A stretch of 7,844 bases of DNA from Auritidibacter sp. Marseille-P8566 (GTDB lineage: Bacteria; Bacteroidota; Bacteroidia; Flavobacteriales; Flavobacteriaceae), in assembly GCA_943325595.2 (NCBI GenBank), contig CALPQA020000073.1, positions 1-7,844 on the forward strand. The letters run 5' to 3'. Made by a program: the position numbers and the translations under genes. How positions within the stretch are numbered: the first letter of the stretch is position 1; every line of letters starts with the position of its first letter. Shown here one piece after another: positions 1 to 6,432 of the stretch. Below the pieces are notes generated by a model. The model was not told the DNA's origin, did not search any database, and worked only from the letters and a program-made list of their open reading frames with translations.

Positions 1-429
1 AGTTATAAGAAAGAAAAAATAGTTCTTCGTTTTTTTTTCCTTACTATTTTCAATTTCTTCGCTAATTTTTAAATTCTCAAAACTTATTTTTTTAGATTTT
101 CCAAACAATATATTTAACAATACTATTACTTTTTTTGAAATTTTTAATGAAAATTTCTTTGAAAATAAAGGTAAAATAAAAAGTATTACAAAAAAATGAC
201 ACATTAATGTGGTTTGCCAAACTAAATTCATATCCTTTACAGTTTCTGTATAATAAGCCATTATTGGTGCATAAATCAACACGAATGCTCTTGCTGAATA
301 TTGAAAAATGTTTATTAAAGAAAAAATGTATCTTAAATTTTTACTGTCATGAATATGAAATTTTAAATGATATGTGAAAATATCTATAAAAATAGAAATA
401 GCATAAGTTATGGAGGCAATTACAAACAT
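1..429 (-). CDS. Partial multi-spanning membrane protein, possible Amj/DUF2837 (lipid II flippase) family
   Basis: The frame is open for 143 codons from ATG (427-429) to the left window edge with no stop, so the C-terminal part is missing. A TAA codon sits immediately upstream of the ATG in frame, which fixes this as the earliest possible start. The product is strongly hydrophobic: likely membrane segments at residues 2-18, 34-60 and 71-89, a lysine-rich stretch at about 90-135, and a new hydrophobic run beginning at the edge (NYFFFLIT). Residues 37-56 (SLINIFQYSARAFVLIYAPI) recall the SLFNI...SR...IQAP pattern I remember from the Amj (alternate to MurJ) family, and the preceding D-x-F-T-Y around residue 16-20 sits where that family has a TLSY motif. 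Amj proteins flip lipid-linked cell-wall precursors across the inner membrane; family length is about 260-270 residues. The family call is tentative; it could be another polysaccharide-related membrane protein. That it is a real gene is more secure, although the AT-rich setting weakens codon evidence. Confidence 0.6.
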   Translation of the reverse strand, partial: MFVIASITYAISIFIDIFTYHLKFHIHDSKNLRYIFSLINIFQYSARAFVLIYAPIMAYYTETVKDMNLVWQTTLMCHFFVILFILPLFSKKFSLKISKKVIVLLNILFGKSKKISFENLKISEEIENSKEKKTKNYFFFLIT

Positions 430-509
430 TTATTTCTTTTTAATAATTTATTTATTTTCAAAACTTAAATCATAATATATCTTGTGGTAAACCAACAAAA
501 AAGCAATTA

Positions 510-517
510 CAAATATA
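510..517 (-). promoter_or_regulatory. Candidate -7 promoter box for the membrane protein gene
   Basis: On the minus strand this reads TATATTTG, an exact match to the Bacteroidota -7 element TAnnTTTG. It lies about 80 nt upstream of the ATG at 427-429. No TTG element is visible 17-23 nt further upstream, and such an 8-mer can occur by chance in AT-rich DNA, so support is weak. Confidence 0.3.
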
Positions 518-1210
518 TTTTTTTTTAACTAAACACTGCGAACTAATTATTGAATTTTTGCTGATTTTAAGGTAAATTAAGATAAAATCTGTATGTTTTT
601 TAATTAGTACTAATTTAAAATAAAAACACTTAAAATAGGATTCTTCTGATTTATTTTATGGCTCCGCCCTGTAAGTCACATTTTAAATGACAAACAAAGC
701 AACTTATTTAACACCAAACTAAACTTTATTTTTTTTGGCAATTTTAATTTAAACACCTATTCTCTGGAATCAAGAGTATTTTATTTTTTCAACTTGCTAA
801 AAATATTTAAATCAAAAACTGTACAGCATTAGGCTTCAATTCTATAACTTATTTTAATAGAAACCAAATTTTTTTTCAAATCGTAATATTCAATATCAGT
901 AATCTAGGTTTTGTTAATGGATAATTTATAAAACCACAAGAAAAAAACATAGATAGAAACCTATATTACTATAAATGAATTTGATCTGTTTTTTTTTGGA
1001 TTATTAGAGAAAGCCTTAAATGTATTGACTTCTCTATTTTTCTAGAGATACAATTAGATAACTGATGCAAATTGAAACAGCAACAAATTGTTTATGTATG
1101 AAAAGGAATAGTAGGTAAAATGAATAATAACAATTTTATTTGTCATTAATAACGATATCTCTGATTGGCTTTAAGTTATATTCCGCAAATACGCTTGTCT
1201 ATTGTTATCG

Positions 1211-1223
1211 TGTCAGCCTGACA
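1211..1223. promoter_or_regulatory. Perfect 13-bp palindrome, possible operator
   Basis: TGTCAG-C-CTGACA is a perfect inverted repeat with a one-base centre, flanked by ATTGT (1201-1205) and ACAAT (1221-1225), the latter overlapping the right arm. It is GC-rich compared with the surrounding sequence. Its size fits a binding site for a dimeric regulator, but no regulator gene is nearby and both flanking genes are hundreds of bases away. No known site class is recognised. Confidence 0.25.
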
Positions 1224-1292
1224 ATAAATAGAATCTGAACCCTAAAAAATTATAAAATATGTATATCTATACCATAATAAAATGCTTAAATT

Positions 1293-1307
1293 AAAAAAAA
1301 AAAAAAA
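1293..1307 (+). repeat. Homopolymer tract of 15 A
   Basis: Uninterrupted run of 15 A residues (15 T on the minus strand) in the AT-rich intergenic region. No stable GC-rich hairpin directly precedes it on either strand, so it is not called as a terminator. A tract of this length is prone to slippage and sequencing error; no reading frame crosses it that could be phase-variable. Confidence 0.6.
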
Positions 1308-1872
1308 TGAGCCTATTGAGAAAAATTTTCATAGTTACATTCTCAAAAATACTATAAGCTTCGACAATTTTATTAAAAAACACCTTTACAAAAAACATAC
1401 AATGAAAAAAAGTATAGCTAATTATAAAAATTAATTAAAAAACATCAACAAAAACTGATTAATAGTTATTTTTAAATCCCTAATATTATTCAAAAAAATA
1501 TAACAATAACACTTTTGTTGTGGTAATGTATAGATTAATTGTTTATTTTATTAGCATTAAAATGATGAAAATGATAATTAAAAGTCTTTATTAATTGGTA
1601 AATCATCATTAATTACGAAAACGATATCTTTATAATTCAAAGCTTTTATATAATTTACTAATAATAGAGATCCTAAACATTAGATACATAAAAATTAAGT
1701 TTAAAATGCTAATTTAATTAATTTAAAAAATTGTTACATTTATAATTGAGTTTAAACATGATTTTAGTTCTTACCCCAAAACATTTTAAACGAGAGCAAA
1801 CCCCAAAAAACCTCTAAATTGTAAAAGTGTTAATTTATTTTGGATTTCTGAACTCATAAATTACAATTCACT

Positions 1873-1880
1873 TATCTTTG
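1873..1880 (+). promoter_or_regulatory. -7 promoter box of the tgt operon
   Basis: TATCTTTG followed by C matches the Bacteroidota -7 element TAnnTTTG. It ends 19 nt before the tgt ATG, so transcription would begin only a dozen or so bases upstream of the start codon. A TTG at the usual 17-23 nt upstream is not evident; a CTG at 1848-1850 has suitable spacing (22 nt). It likely drives tgt and the two downstream genes. Confidence 0.6.
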
Positions 1881-1899
1881 CGGACTGAAAAAAGCCCAT

Positions 1900-3030
1900 A
1901 TGAAGTTTGATTTATTAAAGACTGATCCGCAATCACAAGCCCGAGCAGGAACTATTACTACAGATCACGGAGTTATTGAAACACCTATTTTTATGCCCGT
2001 AGGTACTGTTGCGTCTGTGAAAGGCGTACACCAAAGGGAATTAAAAGAGGAAATCAACCCCGATATTATACTTGGAAACACCTATCATTTGTATTTGCGT
2101 CCACAAACCGAAATACTTGAAAAAGCAGGTGGTTTACATAAATTTATGAATTGGGATCGAAATATTTTGACCGATTCTGGTGGGTACCAAGTGTATTCGC
2201 TTTCTGCAAATAGAAAAATTAAGGAAGAAGGGGTGAAATTCAAATCTCATATTGATGGTTCGTATCACTTTTTTACACCCGAAAATGTGATGGAAATTCA
2301 GAGAACCATTGGTGCCGATATCATCATGGCTTTTGACGAATGTACGCCGTATCCTTGTGATTATCGCTATGCACAACGATCGATGCACATGACGCACCGG
2401 TGGTTGGATCGTTGTATCAATCACTTGGAAAAAGTGCCAGTAAAATATGGTTACGACCAGACATTTTTCCCAATTGTTCAAGGAAGTACGTACAAAGATT
2501 TACGCATGCAATCGGCAGAATATATTTCCAATGCTGGGGCACAAGGAAATGCGATTGGAGGGCTATCGGTTGGGGAACCTGCCGAAGAAATGTATGCAAT
2601 GACCGAAATTGTTACCGCAATTTTACCTCAAGACAAACCTAGATATTTGATGGGTGTGGGAACGCCAATTAATATTTTGGAAAATATCGCTTTGGGAATT
2701 GATATGTTTGATTGTGTAATGCCAACAAGAAATGCCAGAAATGGGATGTTATTTACGGCAAACGGAACAATTAATATAAAAAACAAAAAGTGGGCAGACG
2801 ATTTTTCGCCTGTTGACGAAATGGGAATTACATTTGTTGATACCGAATATTCAAAGGCGTATTTGAGACATCTTTTTTCAGCAAATGAATATCTTGGAAA
2901 GCAAATCGCTACGATTCATAATCTTGGATTTTATATGTGGTTGGTTCGTGAAGCAAGAAAGCATATCTTAGCAGGAGATTTCAGAGTTTGGAAAGAAATG
3001 ATGGTTAAAAATATGAGTCAGAGATTGTAA
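1900..3030 (+). CDS. tgt: Queuine tRNA-ribosyltransferase (tRNA-guanine transglycosylase)
   Basis: This cytoplasmic enzyme swaps guanine-34 for the queuosine precursor preQ1 in the anticodons of tRNA Asp, Asn, His and Tyr. The 376-residue protein covers the full TIM-barrel family length. Visible motifs are LTDSGGYQVYSL with the catalytic Asp92, AFDECTPY with substrate-binding Asp146, IVQGS, IGGLSVGE, and MFDCVMPTRNARNG with the expected nucleophile Asp271. The C-terminal zinc site is altered: where classical bacterial enzymes have CxCxxC this one has Gly309, Thr311 and Asp314, while the fourth ligand, the His of TIHNL (His340), is kept. The surrounding DDFSPVD and YSKAYLRHLF blocks align cleanly, so this is substitution and not a frameshift. 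The ATG is chosen because the MKFDLLKTDPQSQARAG opening is typical and a promoter box lies just upstream. There is only an A-rich stretch in place of a Shine-Dalgarno. It is first gene of a likely three-gene operon. Confidence 0.96.
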   Translation: MKFDLLKTDPQSQARAGTITTDHGVIETPIFMPVGTVASVKGVHQRELKEEINPDIILGNTYHLYLRPQTEILEKAGGLHKFMNWDRNILTDSGGYQVYSLSANRKIKEEGVKFKSHIDGSYHFFTPENVMEIQRTIGADIIMAFDECTPYPCDYRYAQRSMHMTHRWLDRCINHLEKVPVKYGYDQTFFPIVQGSTYKDLRMQSAEYISNAGAQGNAIGGLSVGEPAEEMYAMTEIVTAILPQDKPRYLMGVGTPINILENIALGIDMFDCVMPTRNARNGMLFTANGTINIKNKKWADDFSPVDEMGITFVDTEYSKAYLRHLFSANEYLGKQIATIHNLGFYMWLVREARKHILAGDFRVWKEMMVKNMSQRL

Positions 3031-3037
3031 TAACAGC

Positions 3038-4120
3038 ATGAGAATAATAGACAAGTACATATTAAAACGCTATTTGAGCACCTTTTCAGTGATGTTGCTG
3101 ATGTTTATTCCTATTGGAATTATCATTGACGTTTCGGAGAAAGTGGACAAAATGATTGAAAACAAGATTCCGTTATCAGCCATTGCGTTGTATTATTTTC
3201 ACTTTACTATTTATTTTGCCAATCTTTTATTTCCAATCTTTTTATTTCTTTCTATTATTTGGTTTACTTCAAAACTGGCTAACAATACAGAGATAATTGC
3301 GATTTTAAGCTCTGGAATTTCGTTTACACGTTTCATGCGTCCCTATATTATAGGAGCGTCAATAATTTCAGTTTTAGCCTTGCTAATGGGGATTTTTCTT
3401 TTGCCAAGAGCGAGTGAAGGTTTCAATAATTTTAGATATACCTATCTTAGAACCGGTGGAAAAGAACTGATGCGCGATGATTCTGATGTGTTCCGACAAA
3501 TCAGCAAAGACGAGTACATCTATGTAGGTAGTTTCAATGATGTTTCTAAAATGGCATTCAATTTTTCATTAGAAAAGTTCAAAAAAGACGAATTAGAATT
3601 CAAAATTACAGCCAACAGAATCAAGTGGAATCCGAAAGAGAAAAACTATACTTTGTTTGATTATACCAAAAGAACGGTTGGAACACTTAGCGATAAAATC
3701 GAGGTTGCCGAAAAAAAAGACACTGTTTTTAGCTTCGATTTAGAAGATTTAACACCCACAGTTTACGTTGCAGAAACCCTTCCCCTACTTGACTTGTACC
3801 ATTTTATCGACAAAGAAAAAAAGCGAGGTTCTTCAAATATTAGCGTTTATTTGGTTGTATTGTACAAAAAATACAGCTTACCCGTTTCAGCTTTCATCCT
3901 AACAATTATTGCACTCGCCGTGTCTTCAATGAAACGTCGAGGCGGAATGGGAATTAATTTGGCTATAGGAATTGCAATTGCTTTTGCCTTTGTTTTCTTT
4001 GACAAAATTTTCGGTGCTTTAGCAGAAAAATCTACTATAAATCCTATTATTGCCGTTTGGCTACCCAATGTATTGTTTGGTATTTTAGCCATTTATCTCT
4101 TGCGAAATGCTAAGCGATAA
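3038..4120 (+). CDS. lptG: LptF/LptG (YjgP/YjgQ) family lipopolysaccharide export permease
   Basis: Inner-membrane permease of the Lpt transporter, which with the ATPase LptB extracts lipopolysaccharide from the inner membrane and passes it to the periplasmic bridge. The 360-residue protein has the family layout: three N-terminal membrane segments (about 13-31, 56-78, 102-122), a periplasmic beta-rich domain (about 125-275), and three C-terminal segments (about 282-300, 305-325, 335-356). The opening IDKYILKRYL is typical. The block NTEIIAILSSGIS (83-95) corresponds to the cytoplasmic coupling helix that contacts LptB, with the conserved acidic residue at Glu85. The start is 7 nt after the tgt stop, and no promoter is seen in the gap, so it is probably co-transcribed with tgt. 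Whether it is functionally LptF or LptG cannot be settled from sequence by eye; the length equals that of E. coli LptG, as I recall it, hence the symbol. The family call is firm, the symbol less so. Confidence 0.92.
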   Translation: MRIIDKYILKRYLSTFSVMLLMFIPIGIIIDVSEKVDKMIENKIPLSAIALYYFHFTIYFANLLFPIFLFLSIIWFTSKLANNTEIIAILSSGISFTRFMRPYIIGASIISVLALLMGIFLLPRASEGFNNFRYTYLRTGGKELMRDDSDVFRQISKDEYIYVGSFNDVSKMAFNFSLEKFKKDELEFKITANRIKWNPKEKNYTLFDYTKRTVGTLSDKIEVAEKKDTVFSFDLEDLTPTVYVAETLPLLDLYHFIDKEKKRGSSNISVYLVVLYKKYSLPVSAFILTIIALAVSSMKRRGGMGINLAIGIAIAFAFVFFDKIFGALAEKSTINPIIAVWLPNVLFGILAIYLLRNAKR

Positions 4121-4991
4121 CCTAAAAAGTTACCTACACCTTCACTTCATCGTTTTTATATGGGGTTTCACAGCTGTGCTTGGAAAACTGATTTCACTAG
4201 ATGCGATGCCTTTGGTTTGGTACCGAATGTCGCTTGCAGTACTTTTTATACTACTCTACATTTGGTACAAAAAAGTACCTATAAAGGTGCCACTAAAAAC
4301 ACTATTGGGTTTTCTATTTGCAGGTTTAGTAATTGCATTTCACTGGTTTACCTTTTTCAAAGCCATCAAAGTTTCCAATATTTCAGTCACTTTAGCATGC
4401 TTGTCAACAGGTGCATTTTTCGCCTCATTAATGGAGCCACTTTTCTATGGTCGAAAAGTAATTTGGTATGAAGTATTTTTCGGAATAATCGTATTTATTG
4501 GGCTTTATATCATCTTTAATATCGATGGACACTTTATAAACGGAATACTTTTAGCACTAACCTCCGCATTTTTATCCGCCTTATTCTCCATGATTAACGG
4601 GAAATATGCCAAAGAATACAACCCTACCGTGATATCTTTCTATGAACTTTTGGGTGGCGTACTCTTTTTCTCCATTTTTCTTTATTGTACTGGTAGTTTC
4701 AACACTTCATTTTTTAAAGTCTCTAATTCCGATTGGTTGTACCTTATTATTTTGAGCACCTTTTGCACCGCCTACGCTTTTATAGCCTCAGTAAAAGTCA
4801 TGAAATTTCTAAGTCCCTACACCGTAATGCTCACCATCAATCTCGAACCAATTTACGGAATTATTCTAGCCGTAATTGTCTTTGAAGAAACCGAAAAAAT
4901 GAGTTTCAATTTCTACATAGGCGCGTTAATCATCCTTTCAACGGTAATTCTTAACGGAGTTCTAAAATACCATTCAACCCAAAAAAAATAA
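4107..4991 (+). CDS. DMT-superfamily EamA-type transporter
   Basis: A 294-residue protein with two tandem EamA repeats (about 12-137 and 145-288), predicted as ten membrane helices, as in drug/metabolite transporters. Family marks include the first-helix W-G-F (Trp19-Gly20), WYRM (38-41), the conserved Glu-Pro in the fourth helix of repeat one (Glu110-Pro111), and the equivalent LEPIYG (246-251) followed by acidic Glu260-Glu261 in repeat two. Members export or import small metabolites such as amino acids, sugars or purines; substrate cannot be read from the sequence. The ATG overlaps the end of the permease gene by 14 nt, which points to translational coupling and one transcript with tgt and the permease. 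No sign links its substrate to queuosine or lipopolysaccharide. The next methionine in frame is much further in and would remove the first helix, so this start is preferred. Confidence 0.92.
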   Translation: MLSDNLKSYLHLHFIVFIWGFTAVLGKLISLDAMPLVWYRMSLAVLFILLYIWYKKVPIKVPLKTLLGFLFAGLVIAFHWFTFFKAIKVSNISVTLACLSTGAFFASLMEPLFYGRKVIWYEVFFGIIVFIGLYIIFNIDGHFINGILLALTSAFLSALFSMINGKYAKEYNPTVISFYELLGGVLFFSIFLYCTGSFNTSFFKVSNSDWLYLIILSTFCTAYAFIASVKVMKFLSPYTVMLTINLEPIYGIILAVIVFEETEKMSFNFYIGALIILSTVILNGVLKYHSTQKK

Positions 4992-5027
4992 GCAATCTTA
5001 CACTTTATTTGCTATTAATTAGAAGCA

Positions 5028-5163
5028 AATCCAGCTGTACACTACAAGTCCTCATTCAAAAAAGTTTTTTTTCTAAGCCAAAAAAGGAGCTTCCTTTGGT
5101 CGCTCTTTTTGTCAAGAAACAATACCTTTTTGAATTCCGGGCTTTCCATTGCCATCTGGGCTA
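5028..5163. repeat. Imperfect inverted-repeat intergenic element with internal hairpin
   Basis: Between the DMT gene and accA (4992-5338, otherwise without a gene) lies a structured block. Its left end AATCCAGCTG...AAGTCC is imperfectly complementary to its right end GGGCTTTCC...CATCTGGGCTA: CCAG-x-TG and AAG-x-CC pair across the ends, with additional G-U pairs in RNA. Inside, CCAAAAAAGGA (5078-5088) pairs with TCCTTTGG (5092-5099) around GCT with a three-A bulge; alternatively GAGC (5087-5090) pairs with GCTC (5102-5105) followed by five T, which might end the upstream transcript. The layout resembles dispersed intergenic repeats I recall from Flavobacterium genomes. Only one copy is in the window, so repetitiveness is inferred. 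From 5164 to 5297 I see only short CAACCAT repeats (5221-5227, 5235-5241). Confidence 0.5.
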
Positions 5164-5297
5164 AGATATTCCGAAATGCCAGAACCTTCTGTCTTCACAG
5201 ACTATTCACTTCCCTGCCATCAACCATTAACCAACAACCATCAACTAAATATTATCAATTTACAATCATTAAATTTTCTCATCTTTAAATTTAAAAC

Positions 5298-5305
5298 TAT
5301 ATTTG
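5298..5305 (+). promoter_or_regulatory. -7 promoter box of accA
   Basis: TATATTTG followed by CC is an exact match to the Bacteroidota -7 element TAnnTTTG. It ends 33 nt before the accA ATG at 5339, giving a short leader of roughly 28 nt that is A-rich and lacks a Shine-Dalgarno. No clear TTG element is seen upstream. The position of this box argues against translation starting from the TTG at 5303. Confidence 0.6.
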
Positions 5306-5338
5306 CCTACTAAAATTAAACTAAAACGCACAAACCCT

Positions 5339-6292
5339 ATGGAATATTTAGATTTTGAGCTTCCTATAAAAGAATTAGAAGACCAATTAGACAAATGTGA
5401 AATCATCGGTCAAGAGTCCAATGTCGATGTTACCACTACTTGCAAGCAAATTGAGAAAAAGCTAGAAGAAACCAAAAGACAAATCTATCAAAACCTAACC
5501 GCTTGGCAACGCGTACAATTATCGCGTCATCCAAGTCGTCCTTACACAATGGATCATGTTAGGGCTTTGTGTGGAGATACCTTCCTTGAAATGTTTGGTG
5601 ATCGTAATTTCAAAGACGACAAAGCAATGATTGGTGGTTTAGGAAAAATTGGCGGCCAATCGTTTATGATTGTTGGTCAACAAAAAGGATTCAATACCAA
5701 AACAAGACAATTCCGTAACTTCGGAATGGCAAATCCTGAAGGCTACAGAAAAGCGTTGCGTTTAATGAAAATGGCCGAGAAATTCGGAATCCCAGTTTTA
5801 ACTTTAATTGATACTCCCGGAGCCTATCCTGGTTTAGAAGCTGAAGAACGCGGACAAGGTGAAGCCATTGCAAGAAATATCATAGAAATGATTCGTTTAA
5901 AAGTACCTATTATCACTGTAATTGTTGGTGAAGGTGCTTCTGGAGGTGCCTTAGGAATTGGCGTTGGAGACCGTGTTTTCATGCTAGAAAATACTTGGTA
6001 TTCGGTTATTTCTCCTGAATCTTGTTCTTCTATCCTTTGGAAAAGTTGGGAATACAAAGAACAAGCAGCCGAAGCTTTAAAATTGACTTCTGCAGATATG
6101 AAAAAACAAAAATTAGTAGATGATATTATACCTGAACCACTTGGTGGAGCCCACTATGACAGGGAAACTACCTTCAAAACGGTAGAGCAATACATCTTGA
6201 AAGGATACAACGAACTAAAAGACTTATCAACAACGGAGCTAGTTGCCCAAAGAATGGACAAATACAGCAAGATGGGAGAGTTTAAGGAGTAA
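5339..6292 (+). CDS. accA: Acetyl-CoA carboxylase carboxyltransferase subunit alpha
   Basis: With AccD this subunit moves the carboxyl group from carboxybiotin on AccB to acetyl-CoA, making malonyl-CoA, the committed step of fatty acid synthesis in the cytoplasm. The 317-residue protein is full length for the family. It starts with a helical, Glu/Lys-rich region (about 1-60, [19 protein letters not shown]), then [55 protein letters not shown], the acyl-CoA-site block [16 protein letters not shown] (158-173), and [12 protein letters not shown] (197-208), whose glycines form an oxyanion hole in crotonase-fold enzymes. [15 protein letters not shown] and the tail also match. The frame is open upstream to a TTG at 5303, but the ATG at 5339 gives the usual MEYLDFE N-terminus and lies downstream of the promoter box. 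It appears to be transcribed alone: own promoter before it, strong terminator after it. Confidence 0.97.
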   Translation: MEYLDFELPIKELEDQLDKCEIIGQESNVDVTTTCKQIEKKLEETKRQIYQNLTAWQRVQLSRHPSRPYTMDHVRALCGDTFLEMFGDRNFKDDKAMIGGLGKIGGQSFMIVGQQKGFNTKTRQFRNFGMANPEGYRKALRLMKMAEKFGIPVLTLIDTPGAYPGLEAEERGQGEAIARNIIEMIRLKVPIITVIVGEGASGGALGIGVGDRVFMLENTWYSVISPESCSSILWKSWEYKEQAAEALKLTSADMKKQKLVDDIIPEPLGGAHYDRETTFKTVEQYILKGYNELKDLSTTELVAQRMDKYSKMGEFKE

Positions 6293-6311
6293 TTTCTTAC
6301 AAATAAGTGTT

Positions 6312-6345
6312 AAATCCGAAGCCTTGTGGTTTCGGATTTTTTTTT
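6312..6345 (+). terminator. Intrinsic terminator after accA
   Basis: AAATCCGAAGCC (6312-6323) pairs with GGTTTCGGATTT (6328-6339) over 12 positions including one G-T, around a TTGT loop, and is followed by further T residues to 6345. It begins 19 nt after the accA stop codon. The GC-containing stem and the T run on the plus strand make it a convincing rho-independent terminator that separates accA from dnaB. Confidence 0.9.
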
Positions 6346-6366
6346 GGTTATAAACAAAATTTAGTT

Positions 6367-6393
6367 AGTTATTAACAATTATTTGTAATAACT
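6367..6393. promoter_or_regulatory. 8-bp inverted repeat upstream of dnaB
   Basis: AGTTATTA (6367-6374) and TAATAACT (6386-6393) are perfect inverted arms around an 11-nt centre, about 27 bases ahead of the probable dnaB -7 box. The arms are nearly all A/T, so a hairpin would be weak; a protein-binding site is possible but unproven, and chance occurrence in AT-rich DNA is a real alternative. Confidence 0.2.
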
Positions 6394-6420
6394 CATGGGG
6401 TACCTTTTTTATTTTTTTGT

Positions 6421-6428
6421 TACTTTCG
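6421..6428 (+). promoter_or_regulatory. Probable -7 promoter box of dnaB
   Basis: TACTTTCG, followed by C, differs from TAnnTTTG at one position (C for T). It ends only 4 nt before the dnaB ATG, so a transcript from it would be leaderless or nearly so. No upstream TTG at proper spacing is visible. It sits downstream of the accA terminator, where a new promoter is needed. Confidence 0.4.
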
Positions 6429-6432
6429 CTTC

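Larger units (their letters stand above)
430..1899. other. Long AT-rich intergenic region with no supportable gene
   Basis: About 1.47 kb between the divergently placed membrane protein gene and tgt. All six frames are broken by frequent stops; the longest ATG-started frames I followed by hand are about 30 codons or fewer. Base composition is far more AT-rich than the neighbouring genes: for example 7 G/C in 60 bases at 1681-1740 against 24 in 60 inside tgt at 2281-2340. I see no tRNA, rRNA, transposase remnant or CRISPR-like repeat. Local features are a slightly GC-richer patch at 659-680, a 13-bp palindrome at 1211-1223, a 15-A tract at 1293-1307, a 7-bp inverted repeat at 1316-1346, and the 10-mer AACGATATCT twice (1151-1160 and 1620-1629). 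The last 30 bases hold the tgt promoter. It may be decayed accessory sequence or a large regulatory gap. Confidence 0.7.

Noticed and set aside
659..680. GC-richer patch GGCTCCGCCCTG as a trace of a gene or insertion sequence
   Set aside because: Only about 20 bases, no inverted ends, no target duplication and no flanking frame that could be assigned.
1054..1146. Minus-strand ATG frame of 30 codons with a hydrophobic product in the AT-rich gap
   Set aside because: Too short, flanked by stops in the same frame, and hydrophobic content is expected from AT-rich DNA; no similarity that I recognise.
1316..1346. TTGAGAA / TTCTCAA inverted repeat near the 15-A tract as a terminator
   Set aside because: Seven-base arms with a 17-nt loop and low GC make a weak stem, and it is not followed by a T run on the plus strand; no gene ends nearby.
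2134..2481. Minus-strand open frame of 115 codons inside tgt
   Set aside because: It is antisense to a strongly conserved gene, has no recognisable domain, and is explained by the codon pattern of tgt.
4160..4471. Plus-strand open frame of 103 codons overlapping the DMT gene
   Set aside because: Out of frame with a clear EamA protein; its translation is Cys/Phe-rich without any domain.
5303..5338. N-terminal extension of AccA from a TTG start
   Set aside because: The TTG lies inside the -7 promoter box and the 12 extra residues are not part of the usual AccA N-terminus; the ATG at 5339 is preferred.
5691..6057. Two minus-strand open frames (60 and 77 codons) inside accA
   Set aside because: Both are antisense to the most conserved part of AccA and show no motif of their own.
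6370..6378. TTATTAACA as a DnaA box upstream of dnaB
   Set aside because: It differs from the TTATNCACA consensus at a core position and is a single site in AT-rich sequence; no cluster suggesting an origin.
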